Assembly: GCA_024693325.1 (NCBI GenBank)
Contig: JAILLA010000016.1
Location: 27,760 to 91,759 of the forward strand
Source: Solobacterium sp.
GTDB taxonomy: Bacteria > Bacillota_I > Bacilli_A > Erysipelotrichales > Erysipelotrichaceae
DNA: 64,000 nt
Reading direction: 5' to 3'
The translations under genes and the position numbers were made by a program. Of this stretch, positions 43,133 through 55,900 are shown piece by piece. Under the pieces are notes generated by a model. That model was not told the origin of the DNA. It saw only the letters and a list, made by a program, of their open reading frames with translations, and did no database searches. Numbering within the stretch: position 1 is the first letter of the stretch; each line of letters begins with the position of its first letter.

Positions 43133-43843
43133 TTAAATGACATATTGTGGAATAGTGTCATATGTGTGTCCCTGAAGATCATCGATCAGATAACAATAGT
43201 GATTAAATGCCCATCCTGCATAGTCACCATAATCTTTCTGTACATCTTCAATCTCAGCACCATATGTGTACAGTAATGCTGCGTCATAAACGATCATTTG
43301 CTGTATGTAGTCGTACAGCAGGTGTGCCATGGTACCTTCAGATTCATTCTTCATATCCAAAGACTTGATCGTCTGCAGATGTCCTTCAATGATCTGCTTC
43401 TTTTCTGGAGAAAGAACTTCAGGAATGAATATATACGGTTCTTCATCATACAGCCAGTCATTATGCATAGCAGTGATCAGTTCAATGGCATTGTCATGAT
43501 CTTGGTCAGACAAGAAATCTGCGGAGTAGTATGGCTCATCTTGATCAAGCGGCATCCTGCATAACATTGCTCTGGCAAGCTTATTGATCAGTTCATAGTG
43601 CTTTCTGTCACTGATCAGGACTGCACGGCTGCGGAATCTTTCAAAATCACAGTATTGACTGTAAAAGTGATCATGGAAATCCGTATAAACCTTAGAATCA
43701 GTTCTGACAGGATCATCGATCCACATTTCATGATGATTGAGTACAAGGTCCGGATCGACATTGGCAATACTGCAGACAAGCTGTTCAGCTTCAGTAAGCG
43801 TATCGTTGCTGGAACTGCTGTTGAATGCTTCATTTGTTAACAT
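43133..43843 (-). CDS. Paralogue 5 of the unrecognised family
   Basis: The 236-residue protein is more diverged but shows the family layout: LTEAEQLVCSIANVDPDLVL, MWIDDP, MHNDWLYDEEPYIFIPEVL, KKQIIEGHLQ, DMKNESEGTMAHLLYDYIQQM and YTYGAEIEDVQ. The core DESEGT is NESEGT and CRT is IQQ. AAGGAG precedes the ATG; a 95-bp leader element lies 38 bp upstream. It is separated from the other four members by the 9-kb McrBC cassette. Confidence 0.72.
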   Translation of the reverse strand: MLTNEAFNSSSSNDTLTEAEQLVCSIANVDPDLVLNHHEMWIDDPVRTDSKVYTDFHDHFYSQYCDFERFRSRAVLISDRKHYELINKLARAMLCRMPLDQDEPYYSADFLSDQDHDNAIELITAMHNDWLYDEEPYIFIPEVLSPEKKQIIEGHLQTIKSLDMKNESEGTMAHLLYDYIQQMIVYDAALLYTYGAEIEDVQKDYGDYAGWAFNHYCYLIDDLQGHTYDTIPQYVI

Positions 43844-43881
43844 TTCAAATGTCTCCTTCTAAACAGATAACTGTTTTCCAG

Positions 43882-43976
43882 CATTGATGATCCGGATGCG
43901 CATCCCTGTTGATCAATGCAAGAACATGATAAAACAATGCAACCCCTAAAAAATCGTGAGTATGTACAATCAGCAC
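43882..43976 (-). promoter_or_regulatory. 95-bp conserved leader element, copy 4
   Basis: The length is exactly as in the other copies and it is closest to copy 1. The terminal palindrome reads GGATGCGCATCC where copy 1 has GGATGGCCATCC: two bases changed symmetrically so that the palindrome is kept. TTGCATTG again occurs twice, 21 bp apart, on the sense strand. Confidence 0.78.
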
Positions 43977-44140
43977 GCCATGCATAATGGGGAAGAAAAG
44001 CAGGCGGACAGATCGTATTAGTCATGTGCTGAAATAAGTGATCCTGATATAAAATCAAATCAGAAAAACTGTGAACGATTCCTTGGGACTTAAGTAATGT
44101 AAGACGTTATGCAGCGTGTTTGTGGCTGCAGGGAGAATGT

Positions 44141-45922
44141 ATGCTGAGCAGAAGACAGACAGAACTGGTGCTGCTGATATTGAACAGGGCAGACTATATC
44201 ATAGGACATGAAATCGCGGACATTTTGAATGTGACCGGCAGAACAGTCCGCAGTGATATTCGTGAGATCAATGATTATTTCAAAGAATATGGAATTGAGA
44301 TCAAAGCAGATGTGAAGAAAGGTTACTGCTTTTCAGAAGAGGATATTCAGAAGCTTCATTCCGATCTGATCTTTGATCTGCTTGCAGAAAATATGGACTT
44401 CGATTATCCGGAAAACAGCAATGAGCGCGTGATCTGGATCTTGTTCGGACTTCTCTTTGGAAACACCTACAGCAATGAAGAACTGGAAGATCTTCTATAT
44501 GTATCAACTACTGTACTGCGCAAAGATCTGCTGGCTCTGAACTACCTTCTCGACAGCAAGACCGGTATCAGACTGGACAGAGAGAAGGACAGATATTATA
44601 TCAAGGCAGAAGAATCACAGATCCGTGATCTGATCAGCGGTATTTACACTCAGCGTTCCAATCCGGTACTGCAGACAAAATACAGTTATTTTATTTCCGG
44701 TGATTCTTCTTTCAGGGATATGGTGAAAGTACTGTGTCCTCTGATCCCGGAATTTGCAGAGATCATCCATCAGAAACTGAGCGGGGAAGGGATCCGTTCT
44801 TTTGCTGCAGATATTGCTTTGAGCTGGCATCGCTGTGACCAGGGATTCCGTATGGATGAACAGAGAGAAAATGACGATGATACCGCAGCATTGCTGAAAG
44901 ACTTTCTGGAACAGAAACTGCCGGAATTTCAAAAACTGGACAGGAATGATTATCTTTGGCTGAGCCGGAGGCTTGCCGGAAAGGACGGCTTTGAAGCGGC
45001 AGATGACGAATATGCAGCCCTGAGCAGCACGATCGTCCGGAAAGCAGAGTCCCTGCTGGAGAGGATTGGGTATCAATTGAAGGACAGGGCAGTGATGATC
45101 AGAACAGTCAGTGCGATCCTGCGCCGGAAGAAATACCGGGAATACTATGTGCTGGACAACCGGAAGACCGTCTTTTCATACGCACCGGTACCATTCTATT
45201 TTTCATCCGTATTCCGCTACTGTACTGAATCCATGGCACAGGTCCGTCTCAACAGTACGGATACTGCGTCTTTAACGCTTGCACTGCAGTTAAGCCTTGT
45301 ATATCCGCGCATCAGAACAGTGATCGTAACGAACGATAACAGCAATATCGCTGACGTGATCTGCGGAAAGATCGAGCGTCATTTCGGAAGAAGCCTGGAT
45401 ATTGCAGGGGTACAGAGCGCATATGAATTTGGTCATAACCCGATCAAGAGCAGTCTGGTGATCAGTACAGTTCCTCTGGAATCCTACGGCAGGATGGAAA
45501 TACTGATCGACCGTTTATGCAGTGATGACTCCATAGAGAAGATCAGAGGATCTCTGAGAAAATTCAGACGTCAGAACTTTGCGGTCCGTGATGAAGGAAT
45601 ACTCAGCGGAACCCTGGAAAACGCGGTGCATATCCTTCTTGAAAAGCTGTATGCAGAAAAAGAGATCGGATGTCCGGATATCGGATATGTATATGAACAT
45701 CTGATGGAATATCTGATGATCAGAACAGGAGAAAACTGTCTGTATCTCTGTGTACCGCTGGTATCGGCAGGACATTCCAAACAGTTTGACTTTGTCCTGG
45801 AAACACCGTTTGTTTTTCATGATGCAGAATACTGCAAAGCTTCCTTCTTTGTGTTTTCAAGAAATGATTATGAACATATTTATCAGTTTGCAGGAAACGA
45901 TTTCCTAACTGATGGGAAATAG
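44141..45922 (+). CDS. BglG/LicR-type PRD transcriptional regulator
   Basis: GGGAG 5 bp before ATG 44141 sets the start and gives 593 residues. Two winged-helix segments come first (QTELVLLILNRADYIIGHEI with VTGRTVRSDIREIN, then the Mga-like YSNEELEDLLYVSTTVLRKDL). A helical PRD-like middle and a degenerate EIIB-like domain near residue 395-450 (TVIVTNDNSNIADVI, lacking the usual Cys) follow. Such proteins activate sugar operons depending on PTS phosphorylation. It lies 70 bp upstream of the EIIC gene and probably controls the beta-glucoside operon. Confidence 0.78.
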   Translation: MLSRRQTELVLLILNRADYIIGHEIADILNVTGRTVRSDIREINDYFKEYGIEIKADVKKGYCFSEEDIQKLHSDLIFDLLAENMDFDYPENSNERVIWILFGLLFGNTYSNEELEDLLYVSTTVLRKDLLALNYLLDSKTGIRLDREKDRYYIKAEESQIRDLISGIYTQRSNPVLQTKYSYFISGDSSFRDMVKVLCPLIPEFAEIIHQKLSGEGIRSFAADIALSWHRCDQGFRMDEQRENDDDTAALLKDFLEQKLPEFQKLDRNDYLWLSRRLAGKDGFEAADDEYAALSSTIVRKAESLLERIGYQLKDRAVMIRTVSAILRRKKYREYYVLDNRKTVFSYAPVPFYFSSVFRYCTESMAQVRLNSTDTASLTLALQLSLVYPRIRTVIVTNDNSNIADVICGKIERHFGRSLDIAGVQSAYEFGHNPIKSSLVISTVPLESYGRMEILIDRLCSDDSIEKIRGSLRKFRRQNFAVRDEGILSGTLENAVHILLEKLYAEKEIGCPDIGYVYEHLMEYLMIRTGENCLYLCVPLVSAGHSKQFDFVLETPFVFHDAEYCKASFFVFSRNDYEHIYQFAGNDFLTDGK

Positions 45923-45992
45923 GAAATTCGAATAATCTCTCAATATTTTTTATAGTGTGGTCACAGAAGCAAAGGCTTCAAAGGAGAAATGT

Positions 45993-48709
<2,717 letters not shown>

Positions 48710-48713
48710 TACC

Positions 48714-49655
48714 ATGAAAGAATATCTATCACTGGATTTCGGCGGAACATTTCTGAAATATGCCTGGATCGATGAGAATTACAGGATCATTGAACAGGGC
48801 AAAACAGAAGCTCCGCTGGGAACGGAAGAAGAGTTCTGCAGCGCAATAGCCGCACTGGCAAAGAAGCGTCCTGTATGCGGCATCGCAATATCCATGCCCG
48901 GCATCCTGGACACGGATACCGGCTATGCACTGAAGGCTGGTTCTTATAGACAGCTTGCCGGTAAGAATATTTATGAACTGCTGTCAGCGTATACCGATCT
49001 GCCGATAACGATCGAAAATGACGGAAAGGCTGCAGCTCTGGCAGAACTGCATGCAGGTGCTCTGAAAGGAGTCAACACTGCAGCAGCCATTATCATAGGA
49101 ACAGGGCTCGGCGGCGGAGTGATCATGGACGGCAGGCTCAGGAAAGGTTCTCATTACGCGGCAGGGGAGTTTACCGGCTTCCTCATGAAGCCGGGAAGCT
49201 ACAGCATGGATTCCAGTGCTGCAATGAAGACCGGTATGACCGGTTTCCTGCTTGATGTAGCAAAAACAAAGAATATGGATCCTGCTGACTTTGAAGTTTC
49301 TGCAAACTTTGTAGACCATGAATCAGACAGAAAGACAAAGATCAGCGGAAAGGAAGTATTCGGATGGATCGAAAACAACGATCCGCTGACCATGGAGGCC
49401 TATCAGAGATGGCTTGAATCCCTGGTCTTCATCATGATCAATCTGAAAGTCGTTCTCGATCCGGAAAAGATCGTGATCGGCGGCGGGGTCTCTGCCAATC
49501 AGAGATTCATCGACGATCTGAACAGGGAATTCCGCAAAGCAGGTGAGGCAATGTCTGTATGGAAACGCTTCGATACGAAAATTGAACGCTGTCACTTTCA
49601 GGCAGACGCAAATCTGATCGGTGCGCTTTACGTCTTCAGAAACAAATACAATTGA
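48714..49655 (+). CDS. ROK family sugar kinase
   Basis: ATG 48714 gives 313 residues; it follows the GH1 stop by 4 bp. The ROK fold is shown by LDFGGTFLKYAWID (ATP phosphate loop), PITIENDGKAAALAELHAG with the catalytic Asp, and IIGTGLGGGVIMDGRL. The CxCGxxGCxE zinc motif of classical glucokinases and NagC-type ROKs is absent. It may phosphorylate glucose released by GH1 or act as a beta-glucoside kinase. A terminator follows, closing the operon. Confidence 0.85.
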   Translation: MKEYLSLDFGGTFLKYAWIDENYRIIEQGKTEAPLGTEEEFCSAIAALAKKRPVCGIAISMPGILDTDTGYALKAGSYRQLAGKNIYELLSAYTDLPITIENDGKAAALAELHAGALKGVNTAAAIIIGTGLGGGVIMDGRLRKGSHYAAGEFTGFLMKPGSYSMDSSAAMKTGMTGFLLDVAKTKNMDPADFEVSANFVDHESDRKTKISGKEVFGWIENNDPLTMEAYQRWLESLVFIMINLKVVLDPEKIVIGGGVSANQRFIDDLNREFRKAGEAMSVWKRFDTKIERCHFQADANLIGALYVFRNKYN

Positions 49656-49682
49656 TAAACTCAGAATGATCCAGTTTACGAT

Positions 49683-49716
49683 AACTTCCCGGGCACGGTT
49701 CGGGAAGTTGTTGTTT
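49683..49716 (+). terminator. Terminator of the beta-glucoside operon
   Basis: A 9-bp stem (AACTTCCCG at 49683-49691, CGGGAAGTT at 49701-49709) is followed by GTTGTTTAT. Confidence 0.75.
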
Positions 49717-49836
49717 ATATGAGAAATATACTTGTTCAGGTGAATGAAAATGTCCGGTTTGTTTCAGATGAGATTGAAACAGTGCTCTGCAGATTCAAAG
49801 AAATGATGCACCAATCATGATTATGTCAGAAAAAAC

Positions 49837-49888
49837 CTGTCCACTATTTTGCCACTAATTGAAGAGGAGCTATATGTTTCCTTAAAAT
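49837..49888 (+). promoter_or_regulatory. Promoter of surface protein 1 with shared upstream box
   Basis: TTGAAG (49859-49864) and TAAAAT (49883-49888) are 18 bp apart. Directly upstream is CTGTCCACTATTTTGCCAC, which matches CTGTCCACTTTTCCGCCAC before surface protein 2. The identical -35 and 18-bp spacing in both support a co-regulated promoter type. Confidence 0.6.
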
Positions 49889-49899
49889 AGAAATAGCGA

Positions 49900-49937
49900 G
49901 TTCTTAAGAGACCGGATGATATCCGTTCCTTAAGAAC
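49900..49937 (+). promoter_or_regulatory. Long 5'-UTR hairpin before surface protein 1
   Basis: GTTCTTAAG (49900-49908) pairs perfectly with CTTAAGAAC (49929-49937), enclosing CGGAT/ATCCG (49913-49917, 49921-49925). It ends 6 bp before the GGAGG ribosome site. It could stabilise the transcript or control translation. No T-run follows, so it is not a simple terminator, and surface protein 2 has no equivalent. Confidence 0.5.
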
Positions 49938-49954
49938 GATTCCGGAGGATGAAT

Positions 49955-52900
49955 ATGAACTGGAAAAAGATGTCAAAATGGATGATCAGTTTTGTTCTTG
50001 CGTTAAGCACGGTACTTTCCAATGGTGCAGTGTTTGCTGAAGAGAACACAGCTGAAAACGAACCGGCAGCCGAAGAAACTGCTGAACCTGTTTCTGCAGA
50101 AGAAACAGAGGCAGTTGAAGAAGAGGTATTGCCGGAAGAAGAAGCAGAAGTGCCTGTCATTGAAGAGGTGACAGAGACTGAAGTAACATCTGAACCTGAA
50201 GTGACAGAGAATGTTGCTGATGAGGAAGAAGAAACGGAAGGCACCGATGAGGAGATGCCTGCGGATATACTTCCTTCTGAGGCTCCTGTCTATGAACCGG
50301 GTGAAGTGACTGAGGAAGAAAAAACTGATGAGACATCAGAAACAAAGGAACCTGAAAGCTTATCAGAAGAAGCATCAGTCGAACAGGCCACGGGAACATT
50401 GCACTCATTAACAGCAGAACCATCGGCTTTTAAAGCTGCACTGGAAATGGAGACCGATAAACATCAGCTCCCTTATTATTATTCCTTTTATTCAGTATGG
50501 GGAACGCCGGAAGCTATGAGTTCATTGTCTGAAACTTCAACGGTCAGCACGACGGATCTGGACAAAGCAGGTGTTTCTTATTGTTATGCATTTTTCAGTG
50601 ATTATAAAGAGACAGATGATTCATATGTTCTTTCTATCGAATTCACCGGTAATAGCGACACTGCTACGAGTGCTTTGAATGCAAACACCAGGTATTCCGT
50701 ACAGATCTATGAAGAAACAGATTCTTCACAGTTTGCTCCGTTTTCAGAACGTGTTGAATTTACCACATTGAAACAAAAAGATACACTCAATATCAAGCTC
50801 AATAGTTTCGGCGTAGTGAATGGTCATTATTATTCACTGTTCCTTTATGACTTGGAGAATCCTGATGATGAGATCATAAACGGTATCGAGATACTGGCAG
50901 AAGATGGATCACTCATCCAGAGCAGAAACACCTTTGTCAGATACAATGACGATTATTACGATGCAAGATTATTTGAAAATGGCATTTCCGGGACAGTGAC
51001 ACCGAGAGTCAATGTTTATGCCGGTAAAGGTCAAAGCAGATACGTTTATGCAGATCCTATTCAGGTGCAGCGGATCCCGTTTGACAGCAGTAAAGTGACT
51101 GACGAATTGTCGGTTGGAGGTCATTCCGTTGAACAAACAGTGACAATAGATGACTATACTATTGCAGATGAAGGATTATATCTTAACTTCTTTTACAGAA
51201 AAGTTGGAGACGAAAGCTATTTATCAAGGAGCAGTACCTTCTATACACATCCCAATACACTGAAGATCACCGGTCTGGATGAAAACACTGAATATGAGTA
51301 CTATTACACGATTGCGTCGACACAGAGTTTTAATCCTGAAGATCATATGATCCTGATGTCCCGCTATTCTTTCCAAAGTCCGGGAACATTCAGAACAAAA
51401 GAAAGTGTTCTTTATACATTAAAGGATTTCGGGGATCCTCAACTGTATCTTTTCCTGCGTTCACAATATGGATCAGGTGAGCAGTTATACAGTGAAGATC
51501 TGGAAAATGTTACGGATGGCAGTCAGTTCTATTCAGGCTATATGGATAAGATATTAAAATCCATCAAAGGAATAGAACATCTGGGAAGTCTTGAAACACT
51601 TGATATTTCGGGCCATAACATCACAGATATCAGTCCTGTTGCTGAACTCAGAAAGCTGAAATCATTAGATGCCCGGAATAATAATCTTGAAGAAATACCG
51701 GACCTTTCAAAGCTTCCTCTTGAGTCTTTGAATCTCGACGGAAATCTCCTGACACGGGAAACGCTGACAGCAGATAAACTGCCTGCAGCTATTCTTGAAA
51801 AAGATCCGGCTTTCATTGAAAATACGCTTAAAAAACAAAGAACGATTATTTTTGAAAATGAATATTTTACATCCGGAAACAGTTTCCCGTTCGCATTTGC
51901 TGTTATCTGGAAATTTAATCATGATATGCATGTGGAAGTGACGATCAATGGTCACACCATCAAAAAAGATATCGATGCATATTTACATCAGGGAAGTACT
52001 ATATTGGAATTTGATGATCTGAACAGTGATGAATACAACTGCGGGTTAGAGACCGGTAAGGAATACGACACACAGATCAAGGTTTATGACGATGATGATA
52101 ATGTCATGGTCAGAAATATAACTGTCAGGTTTGAACCTTTTGGTGCATTCATGGACGTCAAGGAAGTATCTGCTTTCACCAATTATGCATCCTTTAACGT
52201 AGCTGTCCTAGGGAATTTGGATGGTGTATCTCCTGCAATAAGTGTCAGGAATCAGGATGGAGTGATTCAGAATCTCACGCTCAATACAAACAGTACAGTC
52301 AGTTATGCGAACGATAGTTATTATCCGAATCTTACACAGAATGGTTTTTATCCTACCGCTTTTAATAGCGAAACATTAATATATGTAACGATGAACGGAA
52401 CCCTCAATGAAGGGATATATGATGTTCTGGTAACAATAAACGGGAAAGAAATCGTTCTTGAGGACAGAATCATTTCATACGGTGCAAGTGAAGGGATATT
52501 ACTCCAGTATGCAGAACTCTCCCACAATTATGATAATACGGGAAATTATGTGCATGTCATGATGAACATGATTGGCGGTGCAACATCAGACCTGATTCCT
52601 TCTTTGTATTCAGATGATGGAAAACGGCTTACTGAAACAGTTCCGGAGAATATTATTGTTATTGATGAGACACTGACGGCAGGATCGTATATCTATGTGC
52701 TCAGGAAAACAGACGCATGGAATGAATCAGTAACAATCAACAATTATGGAAGTAAGGAAAATTATGTTTCAGGAACAATAGAGATCCTGAATCCGAAGAA
52801 TATAAAGTACAGGGACATGAGATCTTATCAGGGCTTCCGCTGCTACTTTGATTCATATTACCTGCTGTCCGGAGTGTACAATTCCAAGAAATCCAGATTT

Positions 52901-55900
52901 GAATTACAATTCTCACCATCGGTTCCTGCCGGAACAAAAATGACGGTTTCATTAAGTCAGTCCCCTGTGACTGCGTCAGTTGCGACCGGAAATGGAGTTG
53001 TTGGTGAAGACCAGTCTTTATATTTAAATCTGAAAAAATCTGACGGGAAGGATTTTAAACCGTCCGGTGAATATAATTCTTATTATATAAAATGCTCTTA
53101 TACGAGAAATGGACAAACCGAGAGCATAGGCGACTATTTCACAATCAGGCTGTACAATTATCCGGAGCATGTTGAAACATATTTCATTGGAAAAAGTGTG
53201 CTTCTGTCTGCAGATTCGTTCCAAGTAATAATACGGACTACGGATACGTCGTTTGCGCTGTCTGACCATTCAATAGAAATCATCAATAAACAGACACAAG
53301 AAAAAATCAGCACATCAAAGAAGATACTCAGTCAGTCCCAGAGTCTGGGGCAGTTACACTATCATTTAAAATTGACTGCAGCGAAAAAACTGTCTGCAGG
53401 ACAATACAGTGTCAATCTCAAAAACAAGCAAGGCACCATTATTTCTTCATATGGTCTGAATGTCGTGGCAAATACCAATCAATTCTACCTGGATCAACAG
53501 GATTTCTATTTTATAAGTCCGTTATATCATCTCCAGATCAATTCAATCAATTTGGCTAGCTTGTCCGACAGCGAACTGAAAAACAAGTGGGAAACCGGGG
53601 GATATCAGATAAAGCTCTTTGACGAATTTAAAAGAGAACTGACCGGATGGACAATTGTTGACTATCACGCAAATGATGAAAGGTTTTCAAATTATGTATC
53701 TTTGTCTATTGACGGTCTGAGTCAGGAACTCAGTAAGATATATGTCAGGATCACAAAGAATGGACAGAATGGAATAGATCCGAGAACCGGACAGGATTTC
53801 TATGCTTCAGGCGGCTTTGATACAGAATATGGAAAGCTGACAACATTCAGTCCCGGCGGAGCATCGAATTCTCTGGGACTCGTCAGTGATAACTTGAGCA
53901 GAGTGTATTATGGTGTATCTGTAGATGGAGCATCGGTATATCCGGTCAACGTCGAAATATATCGTCCCGGAAAATCGTTCCCTGATAAAATCATTACGAT
54001 TACCGGTCCGGAAGATCTGAATGCAACATTTGGTTATCTCTTCACCGAAGATGATATGACAGGAATCGATCCGGAGACTGTTTATAATGTGGTACTTAAA
54101 TCTGCTGGATATACACATTTAATGACCGGGTATGTCGGAATTCGAAAAGAAGTACCGCCAGTAACGGTTGCTGTTACCGGCGTAAAATTAAGTGCAGCCA
54201 CTCAGTACATCTTTGTCGGGGAATCTGTAAAGCTTGAACCCGAAATTATGCCGGAAAATGCTACAAACAGAAATGTTTCCTGGAAGAGCAGTGATGAGTC
54301 GGTCGCAACTGTATCTGACGGTGTTGTTACTGGAACAGCTCCCGGTACTGCCGTGATCACTGTGACAACTGAAGACGGAAACAAAACAGCAGCATGCACG
54401 GTGACTGTCATAGAGAAGCCAAGACCTGTTCTGTCAGATGTATATGCATTTATAGACGGCAGAAAGCAGACCCTTTCAGGAAATGTCAGCCTGGATGCCG
54501 GGACATCGATCTATATCAAAGCTGAAGCAGGATCCGATATCAGATATACAAATGATGGAAGTGATCCGGCAGATTCTGCATCCGGTGCAGCATATACTGA
54601 TCCGATCGCCTTTGAAGGCGGAAACATGACATTAAAGATCATCGCTGTGAGCGGAGAGGAAACGTCCGAAGTATGGTCCGTCAACGTGACAGAAAATGAT
54701 CATAGCTGGAAAGAAGAACCTGGTGACGTCACACTTATAGATGCTGACTTGGTGGGAGAAAAAATCCCTGAGGACCTTTGGGTCACAGATGTTCCGGTAT
54801 CAGTGCCATATACAGGAAAAGCCGTCAAAATAACAGGATTCAGGGTTTATAACAATACAACTCTGCTGAAACAGAAAACGGATTATACCGTCAGCTATAA
54901 GAACAACAGTAATGCAGGAACAGCATATCTTGTTGTAAATGGAAAAGGAAACTACAGCGGAACAGCAGAACTCCCGTTCACAATTGAGCCGATCGATCTG
55001 AACGAAACAACTGCAGGCAACATCCAGCTGAAAAACACAGGAGCGGAACAGCTGATCAAACCTGTTGTGAAGTGGGGAAAGAAAACACTGAAGAAGGATG
55101 TTGACTATACCGTATCTGAAATTACAAATACAGACTTTTGGACAAACGGCGGAGAAGAGATTGTAACGATCACAGGTATCGGAAACTATACCGGAAAGAA
55201 AGAGATCACAGTCTATATCCCCGGAGCAGCAGAAGTGCCTATGAGCAAGGTATCGATCACCCTTTCAGCAAAAACCGTAGACTATGATGCGCAATCTCCG
55301 ACAGTAACAGTCAAATACAACAAGCAACCGGTAGACAGTTCCGCTTATGAGGTGATCTATCCGGAAGAAAAACAGGCGGGAAAGGCCACGCTGATCATAA
55401 AGGGAACAGGCGTCCAGGATGAAAATCTGAAAGCTGCCTTCAGAGGAGAGAAGAGCCTGTCATATACAGTCAAGGGAACAGCACTGTCCAAAAAGACAGT
55501 GACAGTAACCGGAGAACCGGGTTCCGTATATACAGGTCTGTATCAGGAGTCTGAACTGGGACTGTCAGATTTGGAAGGAAACAAGCTGACTGAAGGAACA
55601 GACTATACTGTAGTACAGGCAAGAGGACTGAAAGCAGGGAAGTATACAGCAGTATTTACCGGAAAGGGAAGATACAGCGGAACATACAAAGTGACCTGGA
55701 CGATCACACCGGATAATGAAATTACACTTTCCGATATCCCTGCACAGGCATACGCAACGGGTGGAACAACCCCGAAAGTAACTGTGACTGACAGAAACGG
55801 TACCAAACTGGTAAATGGAACAGACTATACAGTCAAGTACACGAACAACAAGAAGATCGGAACCGGAACAGTAACGGTAACCGGAAAAGGAAACTACAAG

